From CBDCTM01 sp965222005 (GTDB lineage Bacteria > Bacteroidota > Bacteroidia > Chitinophagales > Saprospiraceae): a stretch of 64,000 bases of DNA. The notes under the pieces were generated by a model, which saw only the letters and a program-made list of their open reading frames with translations, was not told the DNA's origin and ran no database searches. The position numbers were made by a program, and so were the translations under genes. Location of the stretch: positions 3,286,001 to 3,350,000 of the forward strand of contig OZ244935.1 of the NCBI GenBank assembly GCA_965222005.1, read 5' to 3'. Below, piece after piece: positions 46,425-55,894 of the stretch (position 1 is the first letter of the stretch; the number at the start of each line of letters is the position of its first letter).

Positions 46425-49100
46425 ATGAAAAACAAATTTCTCACTACCTTGGCGTGTCTTATTTCCCTCACCGCTTATTTTCTATTGATAAGTGCTTGCC
46501 AACCGGAAGAGAAGCATGGTACTGACCTCGACCTTGTTGAAGTTGAAGGAGCAGGAATGACGGGGGCAGAAAAATATGCTTATATCCATCATCTGCTTCG
46601 GACAAAGGAGGGAATGAGCCACCCGGAATACCAGACCGGTGACCAATTAAGAGAATATAAAAAAGCATTGCGTGCCTTGCCGTTGGTCAGTGACCGTAGT
46701 ATACTAAACTGGCAAGAGCGGGGGCCGTCCAACGTTGGGGGCCGTACGCGAGGGCTGCTCGTTGACCCTACCGATCCAGATGGTCATACTTGGTATGCAG
46801 GCTCGGTTGGGGGAGGGGTTTGGCGGACGGAAAATGCCGGGCAAAGTTGGGAATGGCTGACTTCCGACATGCTCAATTTGGCAACCTCTGCATTGGGCAT
46901 GTCAGCGGCTAATCCGGATGTCATTTATGCGGGCACGGGAGAGGCCTTAAACCCGCCCCATGCCATAGCGGGAACAGGCATCTGGAAAACAACAAACCGG
47001 GGAGAAACCTGGGAACCGCTTCAAAGCACCATCAACAATTCCGATTTTTCCAGCGTGTGGCGCATTGTGGTCAACCCCGATGATGAGAACGAACTACTGG
47101 TCTGTACTGCTGGCCCACCCGGCCCTGGCTCACCAGAATCTTTTATCTTAAAATCAACGGATGGCGGTGAAACATGGGAAGAGAAGTATGTCTCCAATGG
47201 AAACCCCATCCAGCAGATTATAGCGGCGCCAAGCGACTTTTCTGTCCAGTATGCTGGCATCAATTCTACTGGCATCATCAAATCTGTTGATGCGGGCGAA
47301 ACCTGGGAGATGGTCTATACCCCCATTGAGGAAGGCGAAAAACGGTATGAGATGGCCGTATCTTCTTCCAACCCCGATGTGGTGTATGTGAGCCGGGAGC
47401 TTGATTTTGGAATCTTCACCTTTAATTCCCCCGTTGTTTATACACACGATGGCTTCGCCACAGTGCAGCCTTCAATTTATCCCGACTTAGGTGTAGCCAA
47501 CCAAAACTGGATGGGCTTTTTCGGGTGGTACAACAATACAATCGCAGTACACCCTTATGATGACAACATCGTATGGGCGGCATCCAACTTCCCAATGCTT
47601 GAACTCAAACCGGCAACAGGAGAACTTAATGTTATTTTTGATGCTACCGGGTTTTTCGGCGGCCAACCGAAAGGTGTCCATGTTGACCATCATAACATCG
47701 TATTCATCCCCATTGATGAAACAACGGAAACATTTTATGTTTTGAATGCCAACGACGGAGGGGTCGCCTTCTCAGAAGATGGCGGTGAATCCTTTATACA
47801 AACAGGCAGTTCTTCTGATGATGGGACCGGCACTATCTCCTATGGCTATAATGTCGGCCAATTTTATGGCGTGGACAAAATGAACGGGGCGGACCGTTAT
47901 GTTGGTGGTGCACAAGATAATGGAAGTTGGCTTTCGCCCCCTGACCCCGACGAAGCTACCGCATGGGAGTATGTGGCGGGTTCTGACGGTGGTCAGGCCG
48001 CCTGGCATTATACCGACCCCAACCTCATACTGGTAAGCGCATCGAACAATCTTGTTTATAAAAGCACAGATGGGGGAACAGACTGGCAGCCAGTAAATTT
48101 TAATTTACCTCTATCCCAAAATCCATTTTATACCCGTATAGAAACCTCACATGATGAACCTGATTTGGTCTTTTTGATTTCCGGCTCCGGAATCATAAAA
48201 TCAACAGATTTCCTGAACAGTGCTGAGCTTATCACCATGCCTTCAGGCTGGGCTTTTGACAATATCTTCGGTGGCCATGTCAAGATAAGCCTTGCTGACC
48301 CGGATATCGTCTGGGCAGGGAGCGGCATGGGGCCAGGGAACCAGCTCACTGTTTCAACCAACCAGGGAGAATCTTTTCAAACGACCAATAATTACACACA
48401 GGCAGCTTTGGGCATTGCTTCGGGGCTGGCCACCCACCCCGCCGAACCTAACACAGCCTTTGCCATCTTTTCGCAGGCCAATGGCCCAAAGGTGCTGCGC
48501 ACAGAAGACTTAGGGCAGACATGGACGGACATTACAGGCTTTAATGGCAATGTGGATGAAAGCACCAACGGCTTTCCCGATGTGGCTGTTTTTTCCTTTC
48601 TAGTCATGCCATTTGATACCGACTGGTATTGGGCGGGTACTGAAATTGGTGTTTTCGAATCAAAAGACGCTGGCCAAACCTGGACATATACCGACAATGG
48701 CCTGCCTGCCGCATCTATTTGGCAAATGAAAGTGGTCAATGATGAAATAGTCCTTGCCACCCATGGGAGGGGCATCTGGACAGTTGATATTTCAGAATTG
48801 GAAAACCCACCTTCTTCTGTCAATGATTTAAGTAAAGGGATTTCTTCTTTACAGGTCTATCCCAATCCCGTTTTCACTTCCGCCACCGTTTCTTTTCATC
48901 TGGAGGAAAAACAAAACATCCGTATTGACCTCGTTTCCATGAACGGGCAAACAATAGAAACCCTGTTTCAGGGAAAGAAAATGGCAGGCGAACAACAGGT
49001 TGAATTTTCACGAAATAACAACCTGCCTAATGGTGGATACTTCGTAAAAATAACCCCGGAAAAAGGGGCAACAAAGTCGAACAAAGTCATTTTTAAATAA
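46425..49100 (+). CDS. BNR/Vps10-type propeller lipoprotein with T9SS type A sorting domain
   Basis: 891 residues. The signal region ends in a lipobox (FLLISAC), so Cys25 may be lipidated. The body is a tandem beta-propeller of sialidase/VPS10-like repeats: ERGPSNVGGRTRGLLVDP, GVWRTENAGQSWEWLTSD, GIWKTTNRGETWEPLQS, LRTEDLGQTWTDITG and GVFESKDAGQTWTYTD, each with the S/T-x-D/N-x-G-x-T-W Asp-box. No sialidase catalytic residues were identified, so binding or a glycosidase-like role is open. The last ~75 residues form a sorting domain (LQVYPNPVFTSATVSFHL..., ending KSNKVIFK). A lipobox together with a T9SS tail is unusual. It is the first gene inside the region bounded by the two inverted repeats. 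Confidence 0.85.
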   Translation: MKNKFLTTLACLISLTAYFLLISACQPEEKHGTDLDLVEVEGAGMTGAEKYAYIHHLLRTKEGMSHPEYQTGDQLREYKKALRALPLVSDRSILNWQERGPSNVGGRTRGLLVDPTDPDGHTWYAGSVGGGVWRTENAGQSWEWLTSDMLNLATSALGMSAANPDVIYAGTGEALNPPHAIAGTGIWKTTNRGETWEPLQSTINNSDFSSVWRIVVNPDDENELLVCTAGPPGPGSPESFILKSTDGGETWEEKYVSNGNPIQQIIAAPSDFSVQYAGINSTGIIKSVDAGETWEMVYTPIEEGEKRYEMAVSSSNPDVVYVSRELDFGIFTFNSPVVYTHDGFATVQPSIYPDLGVANQNWMGFFGWYNNTIAVHPYDDNIVWAASNFPMLELKPATGELNVIFDATGFFGGQPKGVHVDHHNIVFIPIDETTETFYVLNANDGGVAFSEDGGESFIQTGSSSDDGTGTISYGYNVGQFYGVDKMNGADRYVGGAQDNGSWLSPPDPDEATAWEYVAGSDGGQAAWHYTDPNLILVSASNNLVYKSTDGGTDWQPVNFNLPLSQNPFYTRIETSHDEPDLVFLISGSGIIKSTDFLNSAELITMPSGWAFDNIFGGHVKISLADPDIVWAGSGMGPGNQLTVSTNQGESFQTTNNYTQAALGIASGLATHPAEPNTAFAIFSQANGPKVLRTEDLGQTWTDITGFNGNVDESTNGFPDVAVFSFLVMPFDTDWYWAGTEIGVFESKDAGQTWTYTDNGLPAASIWQMKVVNDEIVLATHGRGIWTVDISELENPPSSVNDLSKGISSLQVYPNPVFTSATVSFHLEEKQNIRIDLVSMNGQTIETLFQGKKMAGEQQVEFSRNNNLPNGGYFVKITPEKGATKSNKVIFK

Positions 49101-49418
49101 AGGACCGCTCAAAAGGAAATGTTTTTTCTTACGAAAAAAAGAAATTTGAAGACTGTTTTCCTTTTTATTGCCTTGTGCTTATCCATATCATTGTCCGTCC
49201 AATAGGGGAGAATCTGGACACCAATCTGGATATTGTGACTATAGACTTTTTCGACGATGACAATCAGATTCTTTAGTGTCGGATTATTAATAAAGTATAT
49301 CAAAAACGCAAGGTTGGGTTTTCGAAACGTCCCAACAGGACGAACTATCGGTAATTTTCAAGTTGCGGGCTCTCATCGCAACTTGGGTTAAAATAATAAT
49401 CAAAATCAAGAGCTAAAA
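49101..49418. other. Intergenic region with a perfect hairpin
   Basis: 318 bases between two T9SS genes. CAAGTTGCG (49359-49367) pairs perfectly with CGCAACTTG (49377-49385), nine pairs and a nine-base loop, 33 bases before the next start. It could be an operator or leader structure for the downstream gene. Nothing else was recognised. Confidence 0.5.
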
Positions 49419-51278
49419 ATGAACGTTTCCGAGATGTGCTTTTTTTTATGTTTTTTCTCTTGGGGGATGCTATTGAAGGCACAAGTTCCAACCGTACAGG
49501 ATTGCCTTGGAGCAATACCTGTATGCCAAACGACTTATACAGAAACACTGTCACCCGTAGGTGCAGGCAATTTCCCAAATGAAATCCATGCTGGTGTCTC
49601 TTGCGTCCAAGCCGAAACCAATTCCATTTGGTATACTTTCACAACGGATGTTGATGGGCAATTTGGGTTTGTCATATCTCCTAATGATCCTGATGATGAT
49701 TATGACTGGGTTTTGTTCGACATTACAAATGCGAGTTGCGGGGACATCTTCACGGATGTGTCTTTGATGGTAAGCTGTAATGCGGCAGGTTCATTTGGTG
49801 TTGGGGCCTGTAATGGCTCTACCGGGGCAGATGGCACATCCAGTTTTAATATACAAGGACCAGGTTGTGGATTCAATCCTCCAAGTCCTTTTCAAGGGTT
49901 TAGCGCACTTAATGCTTTGGTAAACGTTCAGCAGGGCAACACTTATGTCCTCATGGTGAACAATTGGACGGGCTCTACAAATGGCTATACAATTGATTTT
50001 GGGCTATCATCCGCAGGAGTGATTGACACTGATGCGCCTGAAATCGTATCAGCTTCGATGCCGGAAACTTGTGGTGAGAGTACATTTGAAATTACTTTTA
50101 ATGAATTTATTCAATGCAACAGCATCGCCGATTTAAACTTTTCCCTGGCCGGTCCCGGCGGGTCATATACCATGACCCTCGCCTCAATTGGTTGTGATGC
50201 AGGTGGAGAGTTTGACAAAACATTCACTGTGACCGTTGATCCGCCTGTTACATTGGATGGCAGCTATATTTTTTCTCTTGTGACCAATGGAATGGATGAG
50301 GTGTTGGACTTGTGCGGCAATCCAGCCACATCAGTGAATTTTCCTTTTGACCGGGACTTTCCTGTTGCCCCTATAGTCAATTTAGGCGCAGATACTTCAT
50401 TCTGTGGTACTTCCTTGGTTCTGGATGCTACTAATGATGCCGCCACTTACCAATGGCAGGACGGTTCTGCGGACCCAACATATACTGTCTCCACTCCCGG
50501 TACTTATGCAGTCACCGTCACCAACGATTGTGGCACGGACAGTGATGAAATAATAGTGGATATTATCGCAGAAATCCCAATAGTGGATTTTGGACCTGAC
50601 ACAACATTATGCACTGGTGAAATATTGACGCTTGATGTCACCACAACAGGTGCTCAATATATTTGGACAGACGGTTTTCAAGGGCCAACCATTACTATTG
50701 ACGACAGTGGTATATATGGTGTACATCTCAGCAATGGATGTGGAGAAGGTGGGGATACCATTGAGGTGGAATATATTCCCGATATTGAACCCCTTGACCT
50801 CGGCCCCGATGCTTATCTCTGCGAAGAGCCAGTGGTATTGGACGTTACGGCTCACGAGTTTGCCACCTATCAATGGCACGATGGTTCTGATGAGCCCATT
50901 TATATCGTTGACCAGCCTGGTACTTATGCCCTCACCATATCGAGCAATTGTGAGGTATTGGTTGACACGGTTCAGTTTTTCAACTGTGAAGCCTGTTCTG
51001 TTTATATCCCCAACGCCTTTTCACCCAACGACGACGGTATTAATGATGAATTTACTGCTTATTCTAATTGCCAGTTAGAATCCTATAAATTACAAATTTT
51101 CGACCGTTGGGGTGGTCACATTTTCAATAGCGAAGACCCCACCATGAGCTGGGACGGGAAGTACCGGGGCAAGAGAGCAGACACCGGGGTTTATATTTAT
51201 CTAGTTGAATATATAGTCACTGAGAATGGAGTGTCAAGTACAAAGATTGAAGCTGGGGACATTACCCTGATTCGGTGA
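49419..51278 (+). CDS. Gliding-motility-associated C-terminal (T9SS type B) protein
   Basis: 619 residues. A signal peptide (MNVSEMCFFLCFFSWGMLLKAQ) is followed by a Cys-rich N-terminal domain with CLGAIPVCQTTYTET and NSIWYTFTTDVDGQFGFVIS, a lectin/pre-peptidase-like module common in cell-surface proteins. Three Ig/PKD-like repeats each carry LGADTSFCG-type phrases and YTVSTPGTYAVTVTN, the pattern of adhesin-like proteins. The C-terminus is the CHU_C/TIGR04131-type domain: SVYIPNAFSPNDDGINDEF, LQIFDRWGGHIFNS, WDGKYRGKRADTGVYIYLVEY. That is the type B sorting signal of the type IX system. Likely surface adhesin; substrate unknown. Confidence 0.88.
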   Translation: MNVSEMCFFLCFFSWGMLLKAQVPTVQDCLGAIPVCQTTYTETLSPVGAGNFPNEIHAGVSCVQAETNSIWYTFTTDVDGQFGFVISPNDPDDDYDWVLFDITNASCGDIFTDVSLMVSCNAAGSFGVGACNGSTGADGTSSFNIQGPGCGFNPPSPFQGFSALNALVNVQQGNTYVLMVNNWTGSTNGYTIDFGLSSAGVIDTDAPEIVSASMPETCGESTFEITFNEFIQCNSIADLNFSLAGPGGSYTMTLASIGCDAGGEFDKTFTVTVDPPVTLDGSYIFSLVTNGMDEVLDLCGNPATSVNFPFDRDFPVAPIVNLGADTSFCGTSLVLDATNDAATYQWQDGSADPTYTVSTPGTYAVTVTNDCGTDSDEIIVDIIAEIPIVDFGPDTTLCTGEILTLDVTTTGAQYIWTDGFQGPTITIDDSGIYGVHLSNGCGEGGDTIEVEYIPDIEPLDLGPDAYLCEEPVVLDVTAHEFATYQWHDGSDEPIYIVDQPGTYALTISSNCEVLVDTVQFFNCEACSVYIPNAFSPNDDGINDEFTAYSNCQLESYKLQIFDRWGGHIFNSEDPTMSWDGKYRGKRADTGVYIYLVEYIVTENGVSSTKIEAGDITLIR

Positions 51279-51291
51279 TTTATGGCCATTA

Positions 51292-51962
51292 TTACTCCTG
51301 CACCAAAAACCGCGCTACCCCTCTGCTTCCCGGTTGTTTGATGAAATAAGTTCCGGGTGAAAGATGCCCCACCTCCAAACGCACCGTATTCCATCCGGGA
51401 GTTACACCCAGATTGGTGCTTATCATCACCCGGCCCAGCAAGTCAAGTACGAAGATGTCAGTTTCTACTCTTTCACTGTAAAACTTGATATTCACCGCTT
51501 TTCTGTGAACGGCGATTGGGTTGGGGTAGATCATCATATCGTATTCATCCTTACAATTGGTTTCAATGTAGATCACTTTGGAGTATTCATAGGTGCCGTC
51601 AATGTCCATCATCTTCAACTGGTAATAGTTGTATACAGAAGCATACTCGTCGAAGTATTGGTAAGCCCGGCCACTGACCGTAGGCCGTTGCCACTCCCGG
51701 TGTAGGTACCCACATAGGCAAAAACATCGGAGCGGGCACTTGCGCTGGTGTTGCAGAATTTGGCGCCGATGTAGGCTGCTGTGACGGGCGTTCCGGCAGG
51801 TGTCTGGATGTTGCTGTCATCGATGAAATTGTAGGCTATGGTGGTCTCGATGTCAATGTCGGACGAGCTGCATTGTGCTAACAGGATATTGGATGTGACA
51901 CTTCCAAGGAGGAAAAAGATGAGTATATAGGTTCCTCCGGGTGCTAGTAAAGTTTTCTTCAT
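51292..51962 (-). pseudogene. Broken T9SS type A secreted protein
   Basis: Two frames on the minus strand make parts of one gene. The 5' part (51615-51962) has a signal peptide (MKKTLLAPGGTYILIFFLL, then ILLAQCSSS) and a short SdrD-like beta domain (FAYVGTYTGSGNGL). The 3' part (51292-51618) is a complete sorting domain, DEYDMMIYPNPIAVHRKAVN... ending GVARFLVQE. In its frame the upstream codons read YQYFDEYASVYNYYQLKMMD, the usual bridge before such tails, so the frame changes near 51650-51700. The whole is far shorter than related proteins, which suggests deletion plus frameshift. Confidence 0.7.
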
Positions 51963-52563
51963 TTATTGAATTTTAGAAAACCACCTCCTTAGGTAGTGGT
52001 TATGTTCTTTTTGGCTTTGTCGTTTTACTTTTGGTATTGCCTCTACCTGGCAATGCTAGTTAGACAGGTGCGGCGCCTTCATTTTTTCCAATCGATGAAA
52101 AAACGAAGCAAAAAAATCTCGCCAAATCAAACTCCTCCGTCAAACAATGATTTGGCTGGCTTAGCTGGCTGTTTGGCAGGCCAGCCCCCGCTTGTAGTGG
52201 CGTGGGAAGAAAAGAGGGAAACCCCTTACAGGGGTTGGCAAGCGCCAAGCCACCTTCTAAGAAAGTGGTGGTTGACTTGTTTTAAAGTGGATTACTAATG
52301 GCATGTCCAAATGTTTACTGCCTGAAAACAGAAAAAGACGGATGTCTTACAAATGCCGCATTAAGCGACACAAGCTCTTCAGGCAAATTTATTGGACTGA
52401 TTAAATTGATGTCATATTTCAAAAAAGGGGGAATTCAATGGACGGTAAGAAAACAAGGTAGGCAACTGTGTTTAAGTGCAAAGCAAATACCAATTATGGG
52501 CTGTCTGGTTTGTCCACTCTATCTTGAACGGCGGGTAAGGAAAACCTTTTTTACTTGCTTTTT
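51963..52563. other. Non-coding region with several hairpins
   Basis: About 600 bases without a supported gene. It holds a small hairpin ACCAC...GTGGT at 51980-51999, a perfect one AACCCCT/AGGGGTT at 52220-52236, and an imperfect CCACC...GGTGG pair (52250-52271). It ends at the second copy of the structured repeat. One open frame (52298-52714) runs through the repeat and is judged non-genuine. Confidence 0.45.
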
Positions 52564-52710
52564 ATACCGCGCTTTGCCAAGTTTTGTGCGTATGCACAAG
52601 ACTTGGCAAAGCGGGATAAACTTCAAGCCTGTTGGTTTTAACCAAGGTGTGGAAGTGGTTTTTACTGGTTCAATCGCTATGGAAATGTACAAAACTTGGC
52701 GGCTTGAAGT
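52564..52710 (-). repeat. Structured interspersed repeat, copy 2 (inverted)
   Basis: The complement of this segment aligns along its length with 46178-46326. The long hairpin (52570-52613) has arms CGCTTTGCCAAGTTTTGTGC and GCACAAGACTTGGCAAAGCG with a single wobble pair and a four-base loop. ACTTCAAGCC and GGCTTGAAGT bound the other half. The two copies face each other across 6.2 kb. Confidence 0.85.
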
Positions 52711-52747
52711 ATAGTTTTATTGTTTAGATTTTCTTGGCATTTTAAAC

Positions 52748-53887
52748 CTATTCCATCAACAGTGTACCTGTGAATTGTCTTGATTCAGTGTTTTCTATAT
52801 AAGATAAGAAAATCCCCCTGCCTATGTCATTGCTGATAAATATCTTCCCATCGCTTATTGAGCGCTCTCTCAGGACTACTTTGCCGTTCAAATCAGTAAC
52901 AATCAGATTCCAGTCTCTGTCTACCAATCCTTTAAATTGGATAATTATGTAATCCGTGGAGGGATTGGGGTAAATGAGTACATTTTCATAGTATAGCTTT
53001 TCATCGACCTTGGTGCTTGAAACTTTTTCAAAGTAATAATAATCGCCAAGGGCATTTCCAACCATCAGGTCAAGATCGCCATCGTCGTCTAAATCTCCAA
53101 AGAAAGGTTTTGCATCGTCCCCCACACTCAGGAGATTAAATGGGTTTTGACCCACAGAGGCGAAAACTGGAGCATCGATAGTTCCGTTGTTTTCAAAATA
53201 ATGCATGTTCCCTTGGCTGTTTCCTATTAAAGCATCAAAGTCGCCATCATTATCCATGTCAGCCAATGCAGGTGCAGACCGTTGTCCAACATTCATTAAG
53301 CCGAAGGGATTACTGACAGACATTGCAAAAGCCGGATTCCCAACAGTTCCAGTATTTTCGTAGTAATATGTATTCCCATCTGATGAGCCAACAAATAAGT
53401 CCATGTCATTATCATTATCTATATCCACGAGGTATGGTTTACTAATTCCTGTTGGGCTAATAATAGAATATGGATTCTGAATTTCCGGTCCATATGCCGG
53501 AATACTTACGTTTCCCAGATTTTCATAATACCGTAGTCCACCGTCGCCCCCGGCGAACAAGTCGAAGTCGCCATCATTATCAAGGTCGACAAGAAAAGGA
53601 GTAGCATTTCCTCCTATGGACCCAATGTTGAAAGGGGCTATAGTGAAGATACCGAAAACAGGAAAATCAGCTGCGCCAATATTCTCGAAAAATCCAAAAT
53701 CGCCACTCACCAGGCCGGTAAACAAATCCAGGTCGTCATCTTGGTCTATGTCGGCAAAAGCCGGACTCGAACGGTTGCCTTGTTGGGTCAGGGAGAATTG
53801 ATTGATTTGCGGAGCTGCAAACTCCTGGGCTTCAATATTGGGAGTTACAGCGACTAAACTCCAGACTAAAAGGTTAATTGATTTCAT
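52748..53887 (-). CDS. FG-GAP/VCBS repeat protein with T9SS type A sorting domain
   Basis: 379 residues, secreted. A signal peptide (MKSINLLVWSLVAVTPNIEAQ) precedes five repeats of about 48 residues. Each has an Asp-rich calcium-binding-like loop: ADIDQDDDLDLF, VDLDNDGDFDLF, VDIDNDNDMDLF, ADMDNDGDFDAL, GDLDDDGDLDLM, followed by YYENLG or HYFENNG. This is an integrin-alpha-like propeller. The last ~75 residues (VLIYPNPSTDYIIIQF..., ...DLNGKVVLRE...) are a sorting domain. It faces the other T9SS genes on the opposite strand, outside the inverted repeat. Confidence 0.87.
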   Translation of the reverse strand: MKSINLLVWSLVAVTPNIEAQEFAAPQINQFSLTQQGNRSSPAFADIDQDDDLDLFTGLVSGDFGFFENIGAADFPVFGIFTIAPFNIGSIGGNATPFLVDLDNDGDFDLFAGGDGGLRYYENLGNVSIPAYGPEIQNPYSIISPTGISKPYLVDIDNDNDMDLFVGSSDGNTYYYENTGTVGNPAFAMSVSNPFGLMNVGQRSAPALADMDNDGDFDALIGNSQGNMHYFENNGTIDAPVFASVGQNPFNLLSVGDDAKPFFGDLDDDGDLDLMVGNALGDYYYFEKVSSTKVDEKLYYENVLIYPNPSTDYIIIQFKGLVDRDWNLIVTDLNGKVVLRERSISDGKIFISNDIGRGIFLSYIENTESRQFTGTLLME

Positions 53888-54030
53888 AATGGTTAGGTTT
53901 TGGTATTTTGTAAGAGCGTGTTTGGAAATTGCTTTTGGAAGCGGCTTTGTTGCATGAATAGAGGCAAAACTAAAGTTGGGCTGGCTTCGTATATTTGGTT
54001 TTGCACAAAAAATCTACAAACTACCAGCCC

Positions 54031-54545
54031 ATGTCAAAGGTAAAAAAGGATACCCAAAATAGCGATAAATCGAAAGTTAAAGACCAACTGCTCAACCGGT
54101 TTACAGCGACCTGTGCATCGAAACGCTTTTAATGATAAAGGTAGTGTTCAAACTGGCCTATCGGCAGACGCATGGTTTTGCTGGCAGTTTACTCAAACTG
54201 ATGGATTTATCAGGTCTGAAAGTTCCCAGTTATACCCAGCTTTGTCGCCGGGCTGCAACTTTAGAAGTGGCCCCCTATCAGATTCCTCAAAACGGTTCTA
54301 TAGTTATTGCTATTGATTCAACGGGACTCAAAATCTATGGTGAAGGGGAATGGAAAAAGGAGATTGGGTATCACCGGCGGAACTTATCTGAAACGGCAAT
54401 GTTCCGCTACAAAACAATCCACGGGAACAAACTTTATTCCCGAATATTTGACAAACAGAAAATCGAAAATAATATTAAAATCAAAACACTCAATATAATG
54501 ACAGCCCAAGGCATGCCTATTTCAAAATCGATAAAAGTTGCTTAA
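54031..54545 (+). pseudogene. Decayed IS5-like transposase
   Basis: The start ATG at 54031 (MSKVKKDTQNSDK) runs into a stop near 54129; the true frame continues as DLCIETLLMIKVVFKLAYRQ and PSYTQLCRRA, then IVIAIDSTGLKIYGEGEWK with the first catalytic Asp. The middle of the transposase is missing: the sequence jumps to KKEIGYHRRNLSETAMFRYK, the C-terminal Glu region. So it has a frameshift and an internal deletion of roughly 100 codons. The other copy at the right edge of the window still has sequence before this jump. Confidence 0.8.
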
Positions 54546-54557
54546 TTTGATACAACA

Positions 54558-54562
54558 TTAGC
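54558..54562 (+). repeat. Left 5 bp target duplication of nested IS
   Basis: TTAGC, repeated at 55890-55894 on the other side of the nested element. Confidence 0.75.
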
Positions 54563-55889
54563 CAATGGTTCATTAACTTTTTCAAGCAAATTTTGGAAAA
54601 TAAAAAAGGAAGTACGAATTTGGTTGAATGCGACTTCATACCAATCATACTTCCAGCGAGAGTAAAACTCTCACCGAAAAAATAGTAAATAAATTGCAAG
54701 GCATTCCAAAGCCGAGTAAGAAATTTTTCATTTCAACGATTATTTTGTTTTTATCGCTACGAGGACGATATAATTTCAAAGGGATGAGCAGGTATAGTTC
54801 AAAGTGTGAAATGACGTTTCATAACCAATTTGAGAAGGAGTTTGATTTTCTGTCTTTCAATATTGAATTATGCAATAGTCAATTTAAAGGCCGTACGATA
54901 TTAGCTTTTGATCCATCGTATATCCCTAAAAGTGGGAAGCACACGCCCAATGTGGATTATTATTACAGTGGTTGTCTAGGCAGACCAGCTAAAGGACTTG
55001 AAATAGGTGGATTAGCCGCAGTTAGTATAGATGATAATACTGCTTTGCATTTACAAGCTGTTCAAACAATCAGTAGAGAAAAACTCAATGAAAAAGAGAT
55101 GACGCTGGTAGATTTTTATGCGCAAACCATAATTGATCTGGCTCCCCGGATAAGTCATATCTCCACTCATTTAGCTGTAGATGGTTACTTTGCTAAGCTT
55201 GGCTTTATAAACCCAATCAAAGCACAAACTGAATTAGACATCATTTGCAAATTGAGAAAAGACGCTAATCTGAAATATTTGTACAAGGGGCCAAAAAGAA
55301 AAGGACCGGGCAGACCAAAAAAGTATGATGGCAAAATCAACGTCCAAAAAATTGACAAACGTCGATTTAATTTAGTCCATCAAGATGAGGATGTAAAAAT
55401 ATTTCAAATCCTATGCTGGTCAGTAAGATTAAAAAGAAAAATCAACCTGGCTTATGTGGAATTCCTAAAAGAAGGAAACCCTACAAATAGGTACGCTATG
55501 TACTTTTCAACTGACTTAGAGTTAGACGCCCTTTGTATCTATTGCTTTTACAAAGCTCGGTTTCAGATTGAGTTTTTGTTCAGAGATGCAAAACAAAATA
55601 CCGGATTAACCAACTGTCAATCCAGAAATGAGAAAAAATTACACTACCATTTTAATATGGCTCTTAGCAGTGTAAGTGTGGCTAAGGCAGCCCATTACTT
55701 GTCTGTCAAAAAGGAAGATAGAACCAGCTTTTCTCTTGCTGATGTCAAAACCTGCTATTTCAATGAACTTATGCTCAATTTCTTTTTATCAAACTTAGAT
55801 ATTCAACCTGAATTGATAAAAAATAAACCCGCTTTTAAAAAGCTATTAGATTTCGGCAAAATTGCCGCTTAATTCTTTATGAACCATTG
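54563..55889. mobile_element. IS4/IS701-like element, 1327 bp, nested
   Basis: Ends CAATGGTTCATTAA and (complement) CAATGGTTCATAAA, one mismatch in 14. It is flanked by TTAGC on both sides. An intact transposase gene fills it. A solitary right end of the same element, 39 bp, is at 61496-61534. Confidence 0.88.
54628..55872 (+). CDS. IS4/IS701-like DDE transposase
   Basis: 414 residues, intact. The first catalytic Asp is in ILAFDPSYIPKSGKHT (~residue 93), the second in THLAVDGYFAKLGFI (~186), and the Glu in YKARFQIEFLFRDAKQNTGL (~315), an R-Q-I-E-F-L-F-R-D-A-K pattern typical of IS4-type enzymes. The basic segment KGPKRKGPGRPKKYDGK lies between. The frame is intact and the element has duplications, so it may be mobile. 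Confidence 0.88.
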   Translation: MRLHTNHTSSESKTLTEKIVNKLQGIPKPSKKFFISTIILFLSLRGRYNFKGMSRYSSKCEMTFHNQFEKEFDFLSFNIELCNSQFKGRTILAFDPSYIPKSGKHTPNVDYYYSGCLGRPAKGLEIGGLAAVSIDDNTALHLQAVQTISREKLNEKEMTLVDFYAQTIIDLAPRISHISTHLAVDGYFAKLGFINPIKAQTELDIICKLRKDANLKYLYKGPKRKGPGRPKKYDGKINVQKIDKRRFNLVHQDEDVKIFQILCWSVRLKRKINLAYVEFLKEGNPTNRYAMYFSTDLELDALCIYCFYKARFQIEFLFRDAKQNTGLTNCQSRNEKKLHYHFNMALSSVSVAKAAHYLSVKKEDRTSFSLADVKTCYFNELMLNFFLSNLDIQPELIKNKPAFKKLLDFGKIAA

Positions 55890-55894
55890 TTAGC
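55890..55894 (+). repeat. Right 5 bp target duplication of nested IS
   Basis: TTAGC, identical to 54558-54562. Confidence 0.75.

Noticed and set aside
52298..52714. Open frame of 138 codons on the plus strand
   Set aside because: It runs through the structured repeat and matches no protein pattern; the repeat homology between copies ignores this frame.
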